Source of the DNA: Prevotella sp. UBA2739
GTDB lineage: Bacteria > Bacteroidota > Bacteroidia > Bacteroidales > Bacteroidaceae
Direction of reading: 5' to 3'
DNA length: 24,769 bases
NCBI GenBank assembly: GCA_002353525.1
Contig: DEJV01000021.1
Span: 1 to 24,769, forward strand
This document shows positions 15,134 through 23,281 of the stretch, piece by piece. How positions within the stretch are numbered: the first letter of the stretch is position 1; each line of letters starts with the position of its first letter. A program made the position numbers and the translations under genes. The notes beneath the pieces were generated by a model. The model did not search any database. It was not told where the DNA came from and worked only from the letters and a program-made list of their open reading frames with translations.

Positions 15134-17518
15134 ATGAAGCGCAAGTTATTAGCATTATGTGTGATGTTGGCATTCGCATGGGGTGCCAGCGCACAAGATG
15201 TGTCGAAAATACAGTTTTGTGACAAGAAGTATGAGTACGGTACGGGCAAGGACAGTGTGACGCTGTATCTGAAGATTCTCGACAGCAATGGCAAGCCTTG
15301 TAACGACATCACCGTAGGCCAGTTGGAGAAGCACCTGGTCATCAACGAAGATGGTGCCCCCATCGCCCAGGACCGTCGTAAGATTGTCTCACTGAGCACG
15401 GGCCAGCGCATTCCTAGCGACTTCACTATTTCTGTGCTTGTCGACTTGAGTATTCCTGAGGCAGGAAAAGGTCAGATTTACGAAGCCTTTGGAAAACTTG
15501 TAGAGAGTGCCCCCGATAGTTGTGTGTTCTTATCGTTCTTTGGCGAAGAGGTAAGTTCCAGCCAGCTGGTCACAAAGAAGAATCTGGCCAGTTTCAAAGA
15601 TAAGTTCATGAGCCATTCCGACAAGAAGTTCTTCTATGGCGCTTTGTATTCAAAGTTGGTAGAGTTCAGCAACGAGAAGGCCGCTCTAGAGGATGCCGTC
15701 CGCACGAATGGCGGATATGTGAAGAATGTAAGCATCAACCGTCGAGCCATGCAGGCTAAGGATAAGAATCTGTTGTTTGTGTTTACCGAAGGCAAGACGC
15801 GTCCCGAGGACGAGCAGATTACGTTTGTCGAGGTGACCGACTATCAGTCGAACGCTGCTCATCTGGTACCGAAGGTGTTTGCTTTCTACTACACGGGTGA
15901 TGGTGTCGACGAGAATGTGGAGTTGACGTTGCAGGGTGTTTCTGCACCTCGAAATGCAGAAGGACAGGTGCTTGCCGACCGTCAGGGAGCTTATCGCCCG
16001 TCGGCCGACATCAGCAATGTGCTGAGCAATTTCCAGGAAGTGGTGAAAGATGCCATGTACGATTTTGCTTTCACCTATAAGGCTACAGCCGACAAGACTT
16101 ACACGGGCCGTGTGGACTACATGGCTGAGTGGAAGGGCAGCGAGGCTGGCATGGGTGAGTATTCTATCGGCTCGGTAGAAACACCTTGGCCCGAACACGA
16201 AGAGAGCACTGGCGATGCCATCACCAAGTTGCTGGTGGCCCTGTTGGTGGCCCTGCTCACGTTTGCCTTCTTCTTCGTGGTGATGAAGGTTATCATCCCG
16301 TTTGTCAAGTCGAAGCGCTTTGCGTCGAAATACTATAAGCCCTATCAGGCTGAGGAAGGTGTGACACGCCGCATCTGCCACTATTGCCGTCAGGACATTC
16401 AGCCCGGCCAGATGGTGGTGATGAGATGTAAGCACGTGATGCACGTGGGCTGTTGGCAGCAAAACGGCTACAAGTGTGTGGAATATGGCCAGAATTGTAA
16501 GGAAGGCATTCAAGACCATGTCGACACGAAGGAAATGTTCAGTCCGGCATCCCTGCGCGACACCTATCAGACACTGGCAGGTGTTGTGGCCGGATTGGTC
16601 AGCTGGATGGTGTTCGAGCTGACGGGACGTGGCCTGTTTGGCGGTCTTGGCAAGGCCATCGCCAACGTTTTCTTCTTGAATGACGACCAGAGGGCCAATC
16701 TGCTGAACGACTGTGGTGCCAAGGTGTCGGCCCTGCTCACCGTAGGTCTGTTGCTGGGCTTCTTCCTGTCGTTGGTGTTCCGCTACAACGATGAGTACCG
16801 TAAGAAGGATGCTAAGGTGTACCTGAAGATTTTCGGTTTGTCACTCTTATCGGGTGTCATCGGATTCCTTGCCATGCTCCTTGGCGGCATCATCTTCTGT
16901 CTGCTGCTTTCGGCGGTAGGCACCACCTACATTCCCTGGTATTGCTCATTGCCGGCTTACATTCTGTTCTCCGTTTGCATGGCACTGAGTCTCACCATCA
17001 AGTCGTCTATCCCCACTAAGAGTGCACTGGTGGGTGGTGGCATCTCGGCCATCATCGGTTTCATAGTGCTCTACTTTGGCGGTGTCATCAGTTCGAGCAT
17101 GGGATGGCTGAACATGCTGCTCGACTTCATCATCTATGGTGGTGGACTCGGAGCCTCGCTCGTCACCGTCCGTATGCTGGCCGAGCGCTACTTCCTTGTC
17201 ATCAAGAATGGCATGAAGGCTGGTCAGCGCATACCTATCCACAAGTGGATGAATGCCACCGGCGGTGGTAACAAGGTGACCATTGGCAAGACCAATGAGT
17301 GTGAGATACAGATGAACTGGGAGAAGGCGAGCAAGGTGGCCGACAAACACGCTCAGTTGTTTATCGACAAGAGCCGTTCGCTGCCTATGCTGACGCCATT
17401 GGCCGAGGGCGTTGTGTTCAATGTCCGCACCAATCTTCCTGCTAACAAGTCGGTGGTTCTCAGCAATGGAGACACCTTTACGGTAGGTGATACTATTTTC
17501 GAGTACGTAGAGTCTTAA
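15134..17518 (+). CDS. vWA-RING-FHA multi-pass membrane protein, candidate E3 ligase/sensor
   Basis: 794 aa. Signal peptide 1-20 (WGASA then QDVSK). Residues ~95-310 are von Willebrand A-like (ISVLVDLS at ~99-106, LLFVFTEG, KVFAFYYTG); the MIDAS is incomplete (DLSIP for DxSxS). TM1 at ~365-390 leads to a cytoplasmic RING-like domain (C415, C418, C432, H434, H437, C440, C448, C455; HVGCW near 437-441), close to the prokaryotic RING families described next to E1/E2 genes. About six more TM helices follow between 480 and 682. Residues ~705-794 are FHA-like: VTIGKTNECEI, then KHAQLFI, and LSNGDTFTVG. An odd number of TM helices puts RING and FHA in the cytoplasm and vWA outside. It is a candidate E3 linking a periplasmic signal to Ubl transfer. 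E3 activity is inferred from domains and operon; other zinc-binding functions are possible. Confidence 0.87.
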   Translation: MKRKLLALCVMLAFAWGASAQDVSKIQFCDKKYEYGTGKDSVTLYLKILDSNGKPCNDITVGQLEKHLVINEDGAPIAQDRRKIVSLSTGQRIPSDFTISVLVDLSIPEAGKGQIYEAFGKLVESAPDSCVFLSFFGEEVSSSQLVTKKNLASFKDKFMSHSDKKFFYGALYSKLVEFSNEKAALEDAVRTNGGYVKNVSINRRAMQAKDKNLLFVFTEGKTRPEDEQITFVEVTDYQSNAAHLVPKVFAFYYTGDGVDENVELTLQGVSAPRNAEGQVLADRQGAYRPSADISNVLSNFQEVVKDAMYDFAFTYKATADKTYTGRVDYMAEWKGSEAGMGEYSIGSVETPWPEHEESTGDAITKLLVALLVALLTFAFFFVVMKVIIPFVKSKRFASKYYKPYQAEEGVTRRICHYCRQDIQPGQMVVMRCKHVMHVGCWQQNGYKCVEYGQNCKEGIQDHVDTKEMFSPASLRDTYQTLAGVVAGLVSWMVFELTGRGLFGGLGKAIANVFFLNDDQRANLLNDCGAKVSALLTVGLLLGFFLSLVFRYNDEYRKKDAKVYLKIFGLSLLSGVIGFLAMLLGGIIFCLLLSAVGTTYIPWYCSLPAYILFSVCMALSLTIKSSIPTKSALVGGGISAIIGFIVLYFGGVISSSMGWLNMLLDFIIYGGGLGASLVTVRMLAERYFLVIKNGMKAGQRIPIHKWMNATGGGNKVTIGKTNECEIQMNWEKASKVADKHAQLFIDKSRSLPMLTPLAEGVVFNVRTNLPANKSVVLSNGDTFTVGDTIFEYVES

Positions 17519-17524
17519 CCACGT

Positions 17525-18730
17525 ATGGAGAAAGAAAAATACGAATGGGGAGAGGGTGTGTTCACACTGCTCTCCTGGTTCAAGAAAGACCGGGTGAAGA
17601 ACGCCCGTGTGCTGGTGGCCGGTTGTGGCGCGCTGGGCAACGAGGTGGTGAAGAACCTGGCATTGTTTGGTGTGGGGCATATCTATGTGGTCGATTTCGA
17701 CCGGATAGAGTTGTCGAATCTCACGCGTTCGGTGCTTTTCCGTGAGGAGGATGCCTACAACCATGCTTTCAAGGCAGAGATTGTGGCTAAGCGAGCCCGT
17801 GAGATCAACCCACAGATAGAGGTGGTTCCCATCGTGGGCAACTTGTTCTCAGAGGTGGGCTTCGGTCTGTACCGCTCTGTCGACGTGGTGATAGGGTGCC
17901 TTGACAGTCGCATTGCCCGCTATCAGCTCAACCGTCTGTGCATGCGTGCGGGCAAGAGCTGGATTGACGGCAGCATTGAGAATCTCACCGGAGCCGTGAA
18001 GGTGTATGTACCCGGAGTGAACTGCTACGAGTGTGGTCTGTCGCGCGATGAGTTCAACCATATCATGCTGCGCACGGGTTGTGCCGATGTGGTGCGTTCG
18101 CAGACCTCCAAGGGCCGTGTGGCCACTACACCCATCAGCGCGTCTATCGTCGGTGCCCTGCAGGTGCAGGAAGCCATGAAGATGATTCACTTGCAGAATC
18201 CCGACGACGAAGACAGTCAGGCACCGGCACCCTTTAAGACGCTGCAGGGCAAGATGCTAAGGTATGAAGGCATGACCAACATGATGAATATTTATAAGAT
18301 TTCGTCGTGGAAGAAATCCTGTCCAGCCCATGAGCAGTGGACTGATGTGATTGCCTCGCCCGAGCTCTCTGCTTCGATGACTGTCTGCGAGGTACTCAGC
18401 AGGCTGAAGACCATTCTTGGTGCCGACGAGGTGGAGATCAATATGTGCAACAACAAGTTTATTGATGTGATAGCCACCGATTATCCGCAGAAAGAGTTCG
18501 AGGTGATGATTCCCGAGTCGCAGCTCGATGCTTACATCAAGAAGAACCGTGAGTTGCGCCAGCTCAGTTATCGTACGCTCATTCATAAGCATTTCTACGA
18601 GAACATAGACGGTCGCTTCCCTTATCCGTCGCTGACCCTGCAGCAGATTGGCATTCCAGCCTTCGATGTGTTGCAGGTATCTACAGAGAAGGGTGTGTCG
18701 TATGTGGAGTTGACAGCTGACGCATATTAG
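17525..18730 (+). CDS. E1-like activating enzyme (ThiF/UBA family)
   Basis: 401 aa. Residues ~10-225 are the adenylation domain: nucleotide loop GCGALG (33-38), VVDFDRIELSNLTR (D57, D59, N65, R68), conserved Lys K83, and GCLDS (D127). CYEC (167-170) with SCPAHE (C266, H269) could be a zinc site with one His ligand. C186 in RTGCADVV lies where the catalytic Cys of E1 enzymes is expected and is followed by the usual ATTP...IVGALQVQEA helix. Residues ~280-401 form an extra domain, ending IGIPAFDVLQV..GVSYVEL, that may act like a ubiquitin-fold E2-docking domain. UBA3-like in layout more than MoeB/ThiF. It would activate the 9630-9956 Ubl and load the E2. Last gene of the operon, 6 bp after the RING protein; a 190-bp gap follows. 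Confidence 0.9.
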   Translation: MEKEKYEWGEGVFTLLSWFKKDRVKNARVLVAGCGALGNEVVKNLALFGVGHIYVVDFDRIELSNLTRSVLFREEDAYNHAFKAEIVAKRAREINPQIEVVPIVGNLFSEVGFGLYRSVDVVIGCLDSRIARYQLNRLCMRAGKSWIDGSIENLTGAVKVYVPGVNCYECGLSRDEFNHIMLRTGCADVVRSQTSKGRVATTPISASIVGALQVQEAMKMIHLQNPDDEDSQAPAPFKTLQGKMLRYEGMTNMMNIYKISSWKKSCPAHEQWTDVIASPELSASMTVCEVLSRLKTILGADEVEINMCNNKFIDVIATDYPQKEFEVMIPESQLDAYIKKNRELRQLSYRTLIHKHFYENIDGRFPYPSLTLQQIGIPAFDVLQVSTEKGVSYVELTADAY

Positions 18731-18920
18731 CCACCTCGTTTTATTGATAATTGATAATTGAGGATTGAGAATTAAGAGGTGAGAGGTGAGAGGAGAGAGG
18801 TGAGAGGAGAGAGATTACCTTTCGAACTGGAGCCTCTGCCTTGAGAGTAATCATACTTGTCACTTATCACTTGAAGAAGTCTGCACTCCTGCATTTCTGA
18901 ACTCCCCAAAAAACATATCC
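18731..18920. repeat. Noncoding gap with AT-rich and GA-rich short repeats
   Basis: There is no gene here. TTGATAATTGATAATTG (about 18743-18760) resembles the unit at 2281-2325. A purine tract of GAGAGGTGAGAGG-type units runs about 18776-18814. ACTTGTCAC at 18855-18863 is the inverted form of the 10671 repeat. CTGAACTCC (18897-18905) recurs at 21442-21450 and inverted near 24643 and 24668. A promoter for the baseplate block may be here but no clear element is seen. Confidence 0.65.
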
Positions 18921-19805
18921 ATGATCCCCCATTCACTTCCAGAAGATATCAATGCCGAACTGCTTCTGAACTATTTCCCAAAAGGAAAGTTCAGAATTTC
19001 GTTACGAGGATTGCATAAGCGCAATTCCTATGGCGACGTCATCGAGCTGGAAGAGATGTTCGACAAGGATGCCGTGCATGCCACGCTCGGTAGGATGAGC
19101 ATCTATAATGCGCTGCCAGAGTATATGTTCCACCCCGTCGACCGTTTCGACAATCTGCCGGTCAACAACGAGAGTGAGGCTTTTCATAACGAGGTGGACA
19201 AGCAGGAGCAAGAGAAAGCCGACGCTTTCCGTTTCTTCTCGCCCATTGACGTGCTGTTGTTCAGGCTCCGTGCCAGCTGTCGCGAACAGATAGAGCAATA
19301 TACGCACAGCGATGTGGTGATGCAGCAGATTCTTGGTGACAGACTCACCGACGAGCAGCGCGCCAACAGGTTCATCCGCCAGTTCATTCCCTTCCTTCCC
19401 CAGGCGAAGTTCATTCGTGGCAACCGTTCGCTGCTCACGTTTTTGTTGCGCAAGGTGCTGCTCAACGAGAGCTTGCGTGTCGAGGTGAGCGAAGAAGACA
19501 AGGTACACATCGATGCCGATCCCCGTTACAGCAATCGGCTGAATACCGTCTTGGGCGACAGCTATGTTGACAATAGTTATCATGAGAATGTCAGCGTCTA
19601 TCGCATCCGCTATTGGTCGGATGAAGAGTGCAACGACCGTTTTCTGCAGTTTGTCGACGATATGGAGCAGTTGCGCCTGTTTCTGCGTGACTATTTCCTG
19701 TTTGTCGAAGACGAGCTGGTGTTCTGCATCTCGCAAGACTATCCTTCGCTTCGTCTGAACGACGACGTCATCTATAATTATCTGAATTACAATACAAATA
19801 TATAA
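18921..19805 (+). CDS. tssG: Putative T6SS baseplate subunit TssG-like
   Basis: 294 aa, soluble, no signal peptide. The segment RMSIYNALPEYMFHPVDRF (about 59-77) recalls the short conserved 'L-x-LP-x-x-x' region of TssG and of its Bacteroidetes forms. The rest is mixed, with strongly acidic and Arg-rich stretches (EEVDK-type helices near 90-105, LRLFLRDYFLFVEDE near the end). TssG forms the baseplate wedge with TssF and TssK. The gene opens a tight block with TssK-like, TssE and TssF-like genes, which is the best evidence for the call; TssG is the wedge protein otherwise missing. Sequence likeness is low, so another Bacteroidetes-specific baseplate protein cannot be excluded. Nine bp separate it from tssK. 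Confidence 0.58.
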   Translation: MIPHSLPEDINAELLLNYFPKGKFRISLRGLHKRNSYGDVIELEEMFDKDAVHATLGRMSIYNALPEYMFHPVDRFDNLPVNNESEAFHNEVDKQEQEKADAFRFFSPIDVLLFRLRASCREQIEQYTHSDVVMQQILGDRLTDEQRANRFIRQFIPFLPQAKFIRGNRSLLTFLLRKVLLNESLRVEVSEEDKVHIDADPRYSNRLNTVLGDSYVDNSYHENVSVYRIRYWSDEECNDRFLQFVDDMEQLRLFLRDYFLFVEDELVFCISQDYPSLRLNDDVIYNYLNYNTNI

Positions 19806-19814
19806 ATCACAACT

Positions 19815-20801
19815 ATGCCGAAAAGAATCAGTTGGAAGAAAGGCATGCGTCTCACCGACGAGGTGCTGCTGGCCGCCGATCAATATCAGGCGGAGTCTCT
19901 TGCCCAGGCAGTGGCAGTTGCTGCCGGTGGCCGTTTTGGCCTTTTCACCCCAGTGCGGCCGTTCCAGATGTCGCTGAGCATTTCCAGGGGTTTTGTCGAG
20001 GTCGAGTCGTTGTCGTGCCTGGCCGTTACGGCTGCGGGCGACATTATCGACGTACAGTATAATACGCAGTACAACAACTCGTTCGATACACGGGTGCAGA
20101 TACCCAACGACGACGATGCCAAAGAGTTCTTTCTCGTCATCTGCGCTAATCCCTCCGATTGGAAAGAGTGTGGCGACGGCAGTCTGGAGCAGTGTTACAG
20201 CTTTGCGCTGCTGGGGGCCAGTCAGGCTGTCTCAAGTCATGCCGTCCCCATTGGGCGTATCGTCTACGATGAGGGCTGGCGCGAGGATAATGTCAACTTT
20301 GTGCCACCGTGCCTTTGTCTGTCGGCCCACAGCAGGTTTATCGAGCTGCACAGCCAGTTCCTGACCCTGCTTCGCACCATCGACAGTAAAACACGCGAGC
20401 AGCTTGACACCGGTGCCCGCGATGCCATCTGCATCTACTGGCCTGTAGTGCAGCAGATGCTCATCACGGCCCATGCCGAGCAGGATGTGATGACGCCCCA
20501 GCAGCTGCTCTCGTGTGTGCAGCGTGTGGTGGGATCCTTCACATGTGCCTGCGACCTCGACAGTGTGCTCACCCTCGAGGATGCCGAGACGTTCCGCAAC
20601 TACACGCGTGTGCCCTTCAACTATCGCATTGCCTACCTTCGTATCAAGCAAGGCTTGGGCATGTGCTATGCCATCAGCGAGAAAATCGATAAGTTCAGCC
20701 TGCTCAGGAAACAAGAGCCCGTGGCTCCCGAGCCAAAGCCAGAACCTAAGCCCGAGCCGAAACCCGATCCTCGTCGTTTCTGGGAAGGTAAACAGATATG
20801 A
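19815..20801 (+). CDS. tssK: T6SS baseplate subunit TssK-like
   Basis: 328 aa, shorter than proteobacterial TssK (~440). It opens MPKRISWKKGMRLTDEVLLA, which fits the TssK start (W-x-x-G-M-x-L near the N-terminus). The shell-like beta region follows (FGLFTPVRPFQMSLSI, IIDVQYNTQYNN) and then a helical C-terminal half. TssK joins the baseplate to the membrane complex. The C-terminus carries a Pro/Glu/Lys repeat (PEPKPEPKPEPKPD) before RRFWEGKQI, likely a flexible linker to a partner. Its stop overlaps the tssE start (ATGA at 20798-20801), so the two are coupled. The reduced length and divergence fit the Bacteroidetes type. Confidence 0.75.
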   Translation: MPKRISWKKGMRLTDEVLLAADQYQAESLAQAVAVAAGGRFGLFTPVRPFQMSLSISRGFVEVESLSCLAVTAAGDIIDVQYNTQYNNSFDTRVQIPNDDDAKEFFLVICANPSDWKECGDGSLEQCYSFALLGASQAVSSHAVPIGRIVYDEGWREDNVNFVPPCLCLSAHSRFIELHSQFLTLLRTIDSKTREQLDTGARDAICIYWPVVQQMLITAHAEQDVMTPQQLLSCVQRVVGSFTCACDLDSVLTLEDAETFRNYTRVPFNYRIAYLRIKQGLGMCYAISEKIDKFSLLRKQEPVAPEPKPEPKPEPKPDPRRFWEGKQI

Positions 20802-21292
20802 GATTCGTCAGCACCCCTGTCAAGTTTGTCGATTCGGGTACGAAGATCCGTCGCGACATCGAGGATCGCATGCTCATGCTCGACAATCTGGTAGAGCTCA
20901 TCGTCTTCACGCCCCGTGGTGACTTTGAGGCCGACCCTGATTTTGGCTTCGAGTATTGGAATCATGAGTTCTCCAATGTGCACTATCGCGAGTTTAATGC
21001 CAGTCAGGGCACTCGCAGTTCCACCAGTCTCTATAACGAGGTAACAAAGAAAGAGTGTGAGGACAGCATCAAGCAGAGCCTGGCCGCCTACGAGCCCCAG
21101 CTGAAGAATGTCACCGTGAGCATCGAGCTCGATGCGGCCTCGCAGAAGCAGCGTCGCAAGCGTCGCGTGGCTTCGAAGTATGCGGTAAACGTTATCGTGG
21201 AGGGTGGCATCGACGACGGACTGGGCGTTCTGCGTCCCTACCGCAAGGTGGTGGTATTCCTCGTCGAACCCACTGTGAAGCGGCATATATGA
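20798..21292 (+). CDS. tssE: T6SS baseplate subunit TssE (gp25-like)
   Basis: 164 aa, typical TssE size. It has the GPW/gp25 features: a helical start with RRDIEDRMLMLDNLVELIVF, the DPDFGFEYWNHEFSN stretch (phage gp25 has a similar G-x-x-F-x-x motif), a helix with the conserved E..IKQSL..YEPQL pattern (CEDSIKQSLAAYEPQLKNV), and the strand VTVSIEL. TssE starts sheath polymerisation on the baseplate. Basic cluster KQRRKRR near 127-133. It overlaps tssK by 4 bases; a 187-bp repeat-rich gap separates it from tssF. Confidence 0.88.
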   Translation: MRFVSTPVKFVDSGTKIRRDIEDRMLMLDNLVELIVFTPRGDFEADPDFGFEYWNHEFSNVHYREFNASQGTRSSTSLYNEVTKKECEDSIKQSLAAYEPQLKNVTVSIELDAASQKQRRKRRVASKYAVNVIVEGGIDDGLGVLRPYRKVVVFLVEPTVKRHI

Positions 21293-21479
21293 ACAAGTAG
21301 ACGAGTTGACAAGTAGACAAGTTGATAGATGGACATAGAGTTTAGGACATTAGTATATGCATATCTCTTGCTCCTTGCCTCTTGCTTCTTACTCTCTTGC
21401 TTCTTACTTCTTACTCTCTTGCTTCTAAAAAGATCATCTGTCTGAACTCCTAATAATCTCCAAACAAACAAAATCGACC
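21293..21479. repeat. Noncoding gap with GACAAGT and CTTGCTTCTTACT repeats
   Basis: TTGACAAGTAGACAAGTTG lies at about 21305-21324, related to the repeats at 10671 and 18855. A pyrimidine-rich array of CTTGCTTCTTACTCT units runs about 21367-21426. CTGAACTCC is at 21442-21450. No ORF or promoter is convincing. The block 18921-24619 could still be one transcript. Confidence 0.6.
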
Positions 21480-23267
21480 ATGGATGTAGATTTAGAGAAA
21501 AGAATCAACGAGGCCATAGAAGCCATGCAGCAGATATTGCCCGAGGCTGTCGACATCTATCAGCTCGACCCGATGGCAAAGATCATGCTGGTGGCTTTGG
21601 TGAGCGAGACCTCTAAGATACAAGATTATGTCGACGGCACCATGCAGCGCATTGTAGAGCGTTTCTGCACCGACTTCATTCCCCGCAAAGAGGTGAATGC
21701 CATGCCTGCAGTATGCCTCGTCCGCCCCCTTCTCGACCAGGGCAACGACAGCCTCTATGCCATCGAGTCGGGAGCCTCGTTCGTCTATAAGTCACCCATC
21801 AAGGATGTACAACTGAAGTATATCCCCATCTTCCATACCACCCTGTTGCCCCATAGTGGCATGTATCTGCTCACCCAGCACCTCATGCGCTACGATGGCG
21901 GCACCGTGGGCGTGACCCTCGACAAACCCAACCGCCTGTGGGTGGGCATCTGCTCGCCCCTCGAGGTGAATGGCCTGAAGGGGCTCTCGCTCTTGCTCAG
22001 CGGCACCAATGGCATCGTTCCCGAGCACATGTATGTGGGAGCCGACTGCACCGAGATTGACTTTGCACCCATGTCCGAGATGGAGAAGATTGAGATGGCC
22101 GACCCCTTCGACGCACAGCAGGTGTCGGGTAATTTCTTCTCGTTTGTCGAGAACTGGAAGGAGAGCCTCCTCAACATGCCCGATGCGGCATTGCTCTATA
22201 TCACCGACACCACGAAAGACCGCGACATGTACAAGCCGCGTGCCTATCCGCGCGTGTTCCAGCAGTGGCTCGAGAATGAGACACTCGACCTCTTCCGCCA
22301 GAACACCATCTGGTTGCGCCTCGACTTCCCCGACGACTATGTGGTGCCCGACAGTTGCACCGTGACGCTGGGCGTAGTGCCCGTCACCAATGTCGAGGTA
22401 GGCAGCGTCATGCTTACGCAGGCTCAGCCTATCGCCAAACTGCAGGCCGACGATGACTCCTACTTCCTCAGCATCCTTGAGACCAGCACAGCCTCCAACC
22501 GCCAGGGATTCTCGATGAACCAGGACGACATCCTGGTGCGTGACTTCGAGGCCAACTGCTACAACAATGGCGATCTCTATCGCGACGTGCGTAACCTCTA
22601 CAACCGGTTCATCGACGACTATTATGCCTTCATCGACTATAATGGCATCAAAGATGGCGAGGTGCTGAAGAAACTGCGCGAGACCATCAACAAACTGGGC
22701 AAGAGCGTGGGCACCCAGAACCAACAGTTTAAGTTCGACAGCGGCACCTTTGTCATGAAGAATATGGACACGTCGGCGCCCACGGCCAACACCAGCGTGC
22801 GCTTCATCACCACCAAGGGTATGGCGGGCAACCAGCCCCGTGCGGGCGAGATGATGGAGAGCCGGTCCATGCCCGGCATCCAGCAGAAGGTGCCTGTGGT
22901 CGTTGGTGGCATGGGCGGCACCGACAAGGCGTCGGCCGATGAACGCTACGAGCTGTTACGTTATTATTCGCTCACCAACGACCGACTCTACACCCGCATG
23001 GATGTCGATGCTTTCCTGCGTAAGGAGATCATGGCCGAGTTCGGGCGCGAGGAGTTCCACCGCATCTTCATCAAGGTGTCTGTACAGGGCACTGGGGGCG
23101 AACAGGGGTTGCAGCGCGGCCTCTATGTCGACATCTCGTTCAAGGATCGCCGTAACTACGATCATGCCCTGCGCATCTCCTTTGCCACGCTCATGCGGCA
23201 GCGCATTCTTAACAAATCGTGCATCTCCCTGCCCGTCATTGTCACGCTGAAGAATCTGGAAGACTAA
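21480..23267 (+). CDS. tssF: T6SS baseplate subunit TssF-like
   Basis: 595 aa, usual TssF length. The N-terminus fits TssF: LEKRINEAIEAMQQILPEAV, then LDPMAKIMLVALVSETSKIQ, and IVERFCTDFIPRKEVNAMPA, the helical part that ends in a Pro-rich 'P..A' link to beta domains. The middle is beta-rich (gp6-like wedge fold expected; VTLDKPNRLWVGIC, DSCTVTLGVVPVTNVEVG). A Met/Gly-rich insert lies near 440-475. The C-terminus GLYVDISFKDRRNYDHALRISF is consistent with the family end. TssF forms the wedge with TssG. It shares high GC and codon use with the next gene. Call rests on length, N-terminus and context. Confidence 0.8.
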   Translation: MDVDLEKRINEAIEAMQQILPEAVDIYQLDPMAKIMLVALVSETSKIQDYVDGTMQRIVERFCTDFIPRKEVNAMPAVCLVRPLLDQGNDSLYAIESGASFVYKSPIKDVQLKYIPIFHTTLLPHSGMYLLTQHLMRYDGGTVGVTLDKPNRLWVGICSPLEVNGLKGLSLLLSGTNGIVPEHMYVGADCTEIDFAPMSEMEKIEMADPFDAQQVSGNFFSFVENWKESLLNMPDAALLYITDTTKDRDMYKPRAYPRVFQQWLENETLDLFRQNTIWLRLDFPDDYVVPDSCTVTLGVVPVTNVEVGSVMLTQAQPIAKLQADDDSYFLSILETSTASNRQGFSMNQDDILVRDFEANCYNNGDLYRDVRNLYNRFIDDYYAFIDYNGIKDGEVLKKLRETINKLGKSVGTQNQQFKFDSGTFVMKNMDTSAPTANTSVRFITTKGMAGNQPRAGEMMESRSMPGIQQKVPVVVGGMGGTDKASADERYELLRYYSLTNDRLYTRMDVDAFLRKEIMAEFGREEFHRIFIKVSVQGTGGEQGLQRGLYVDISFKDRRNYDHALRISFATLMRQRILNKSCISLPVIVTLKNLED

Positions 23268-23281
23268 TCCCCCTCTCTCGT

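Noticed and set aside
18776..18814. GA-rich array considered as CRISPR or an attachment site
   Set aside because: Units are too short, irregular and without spacers; it is a simple purine repeat.
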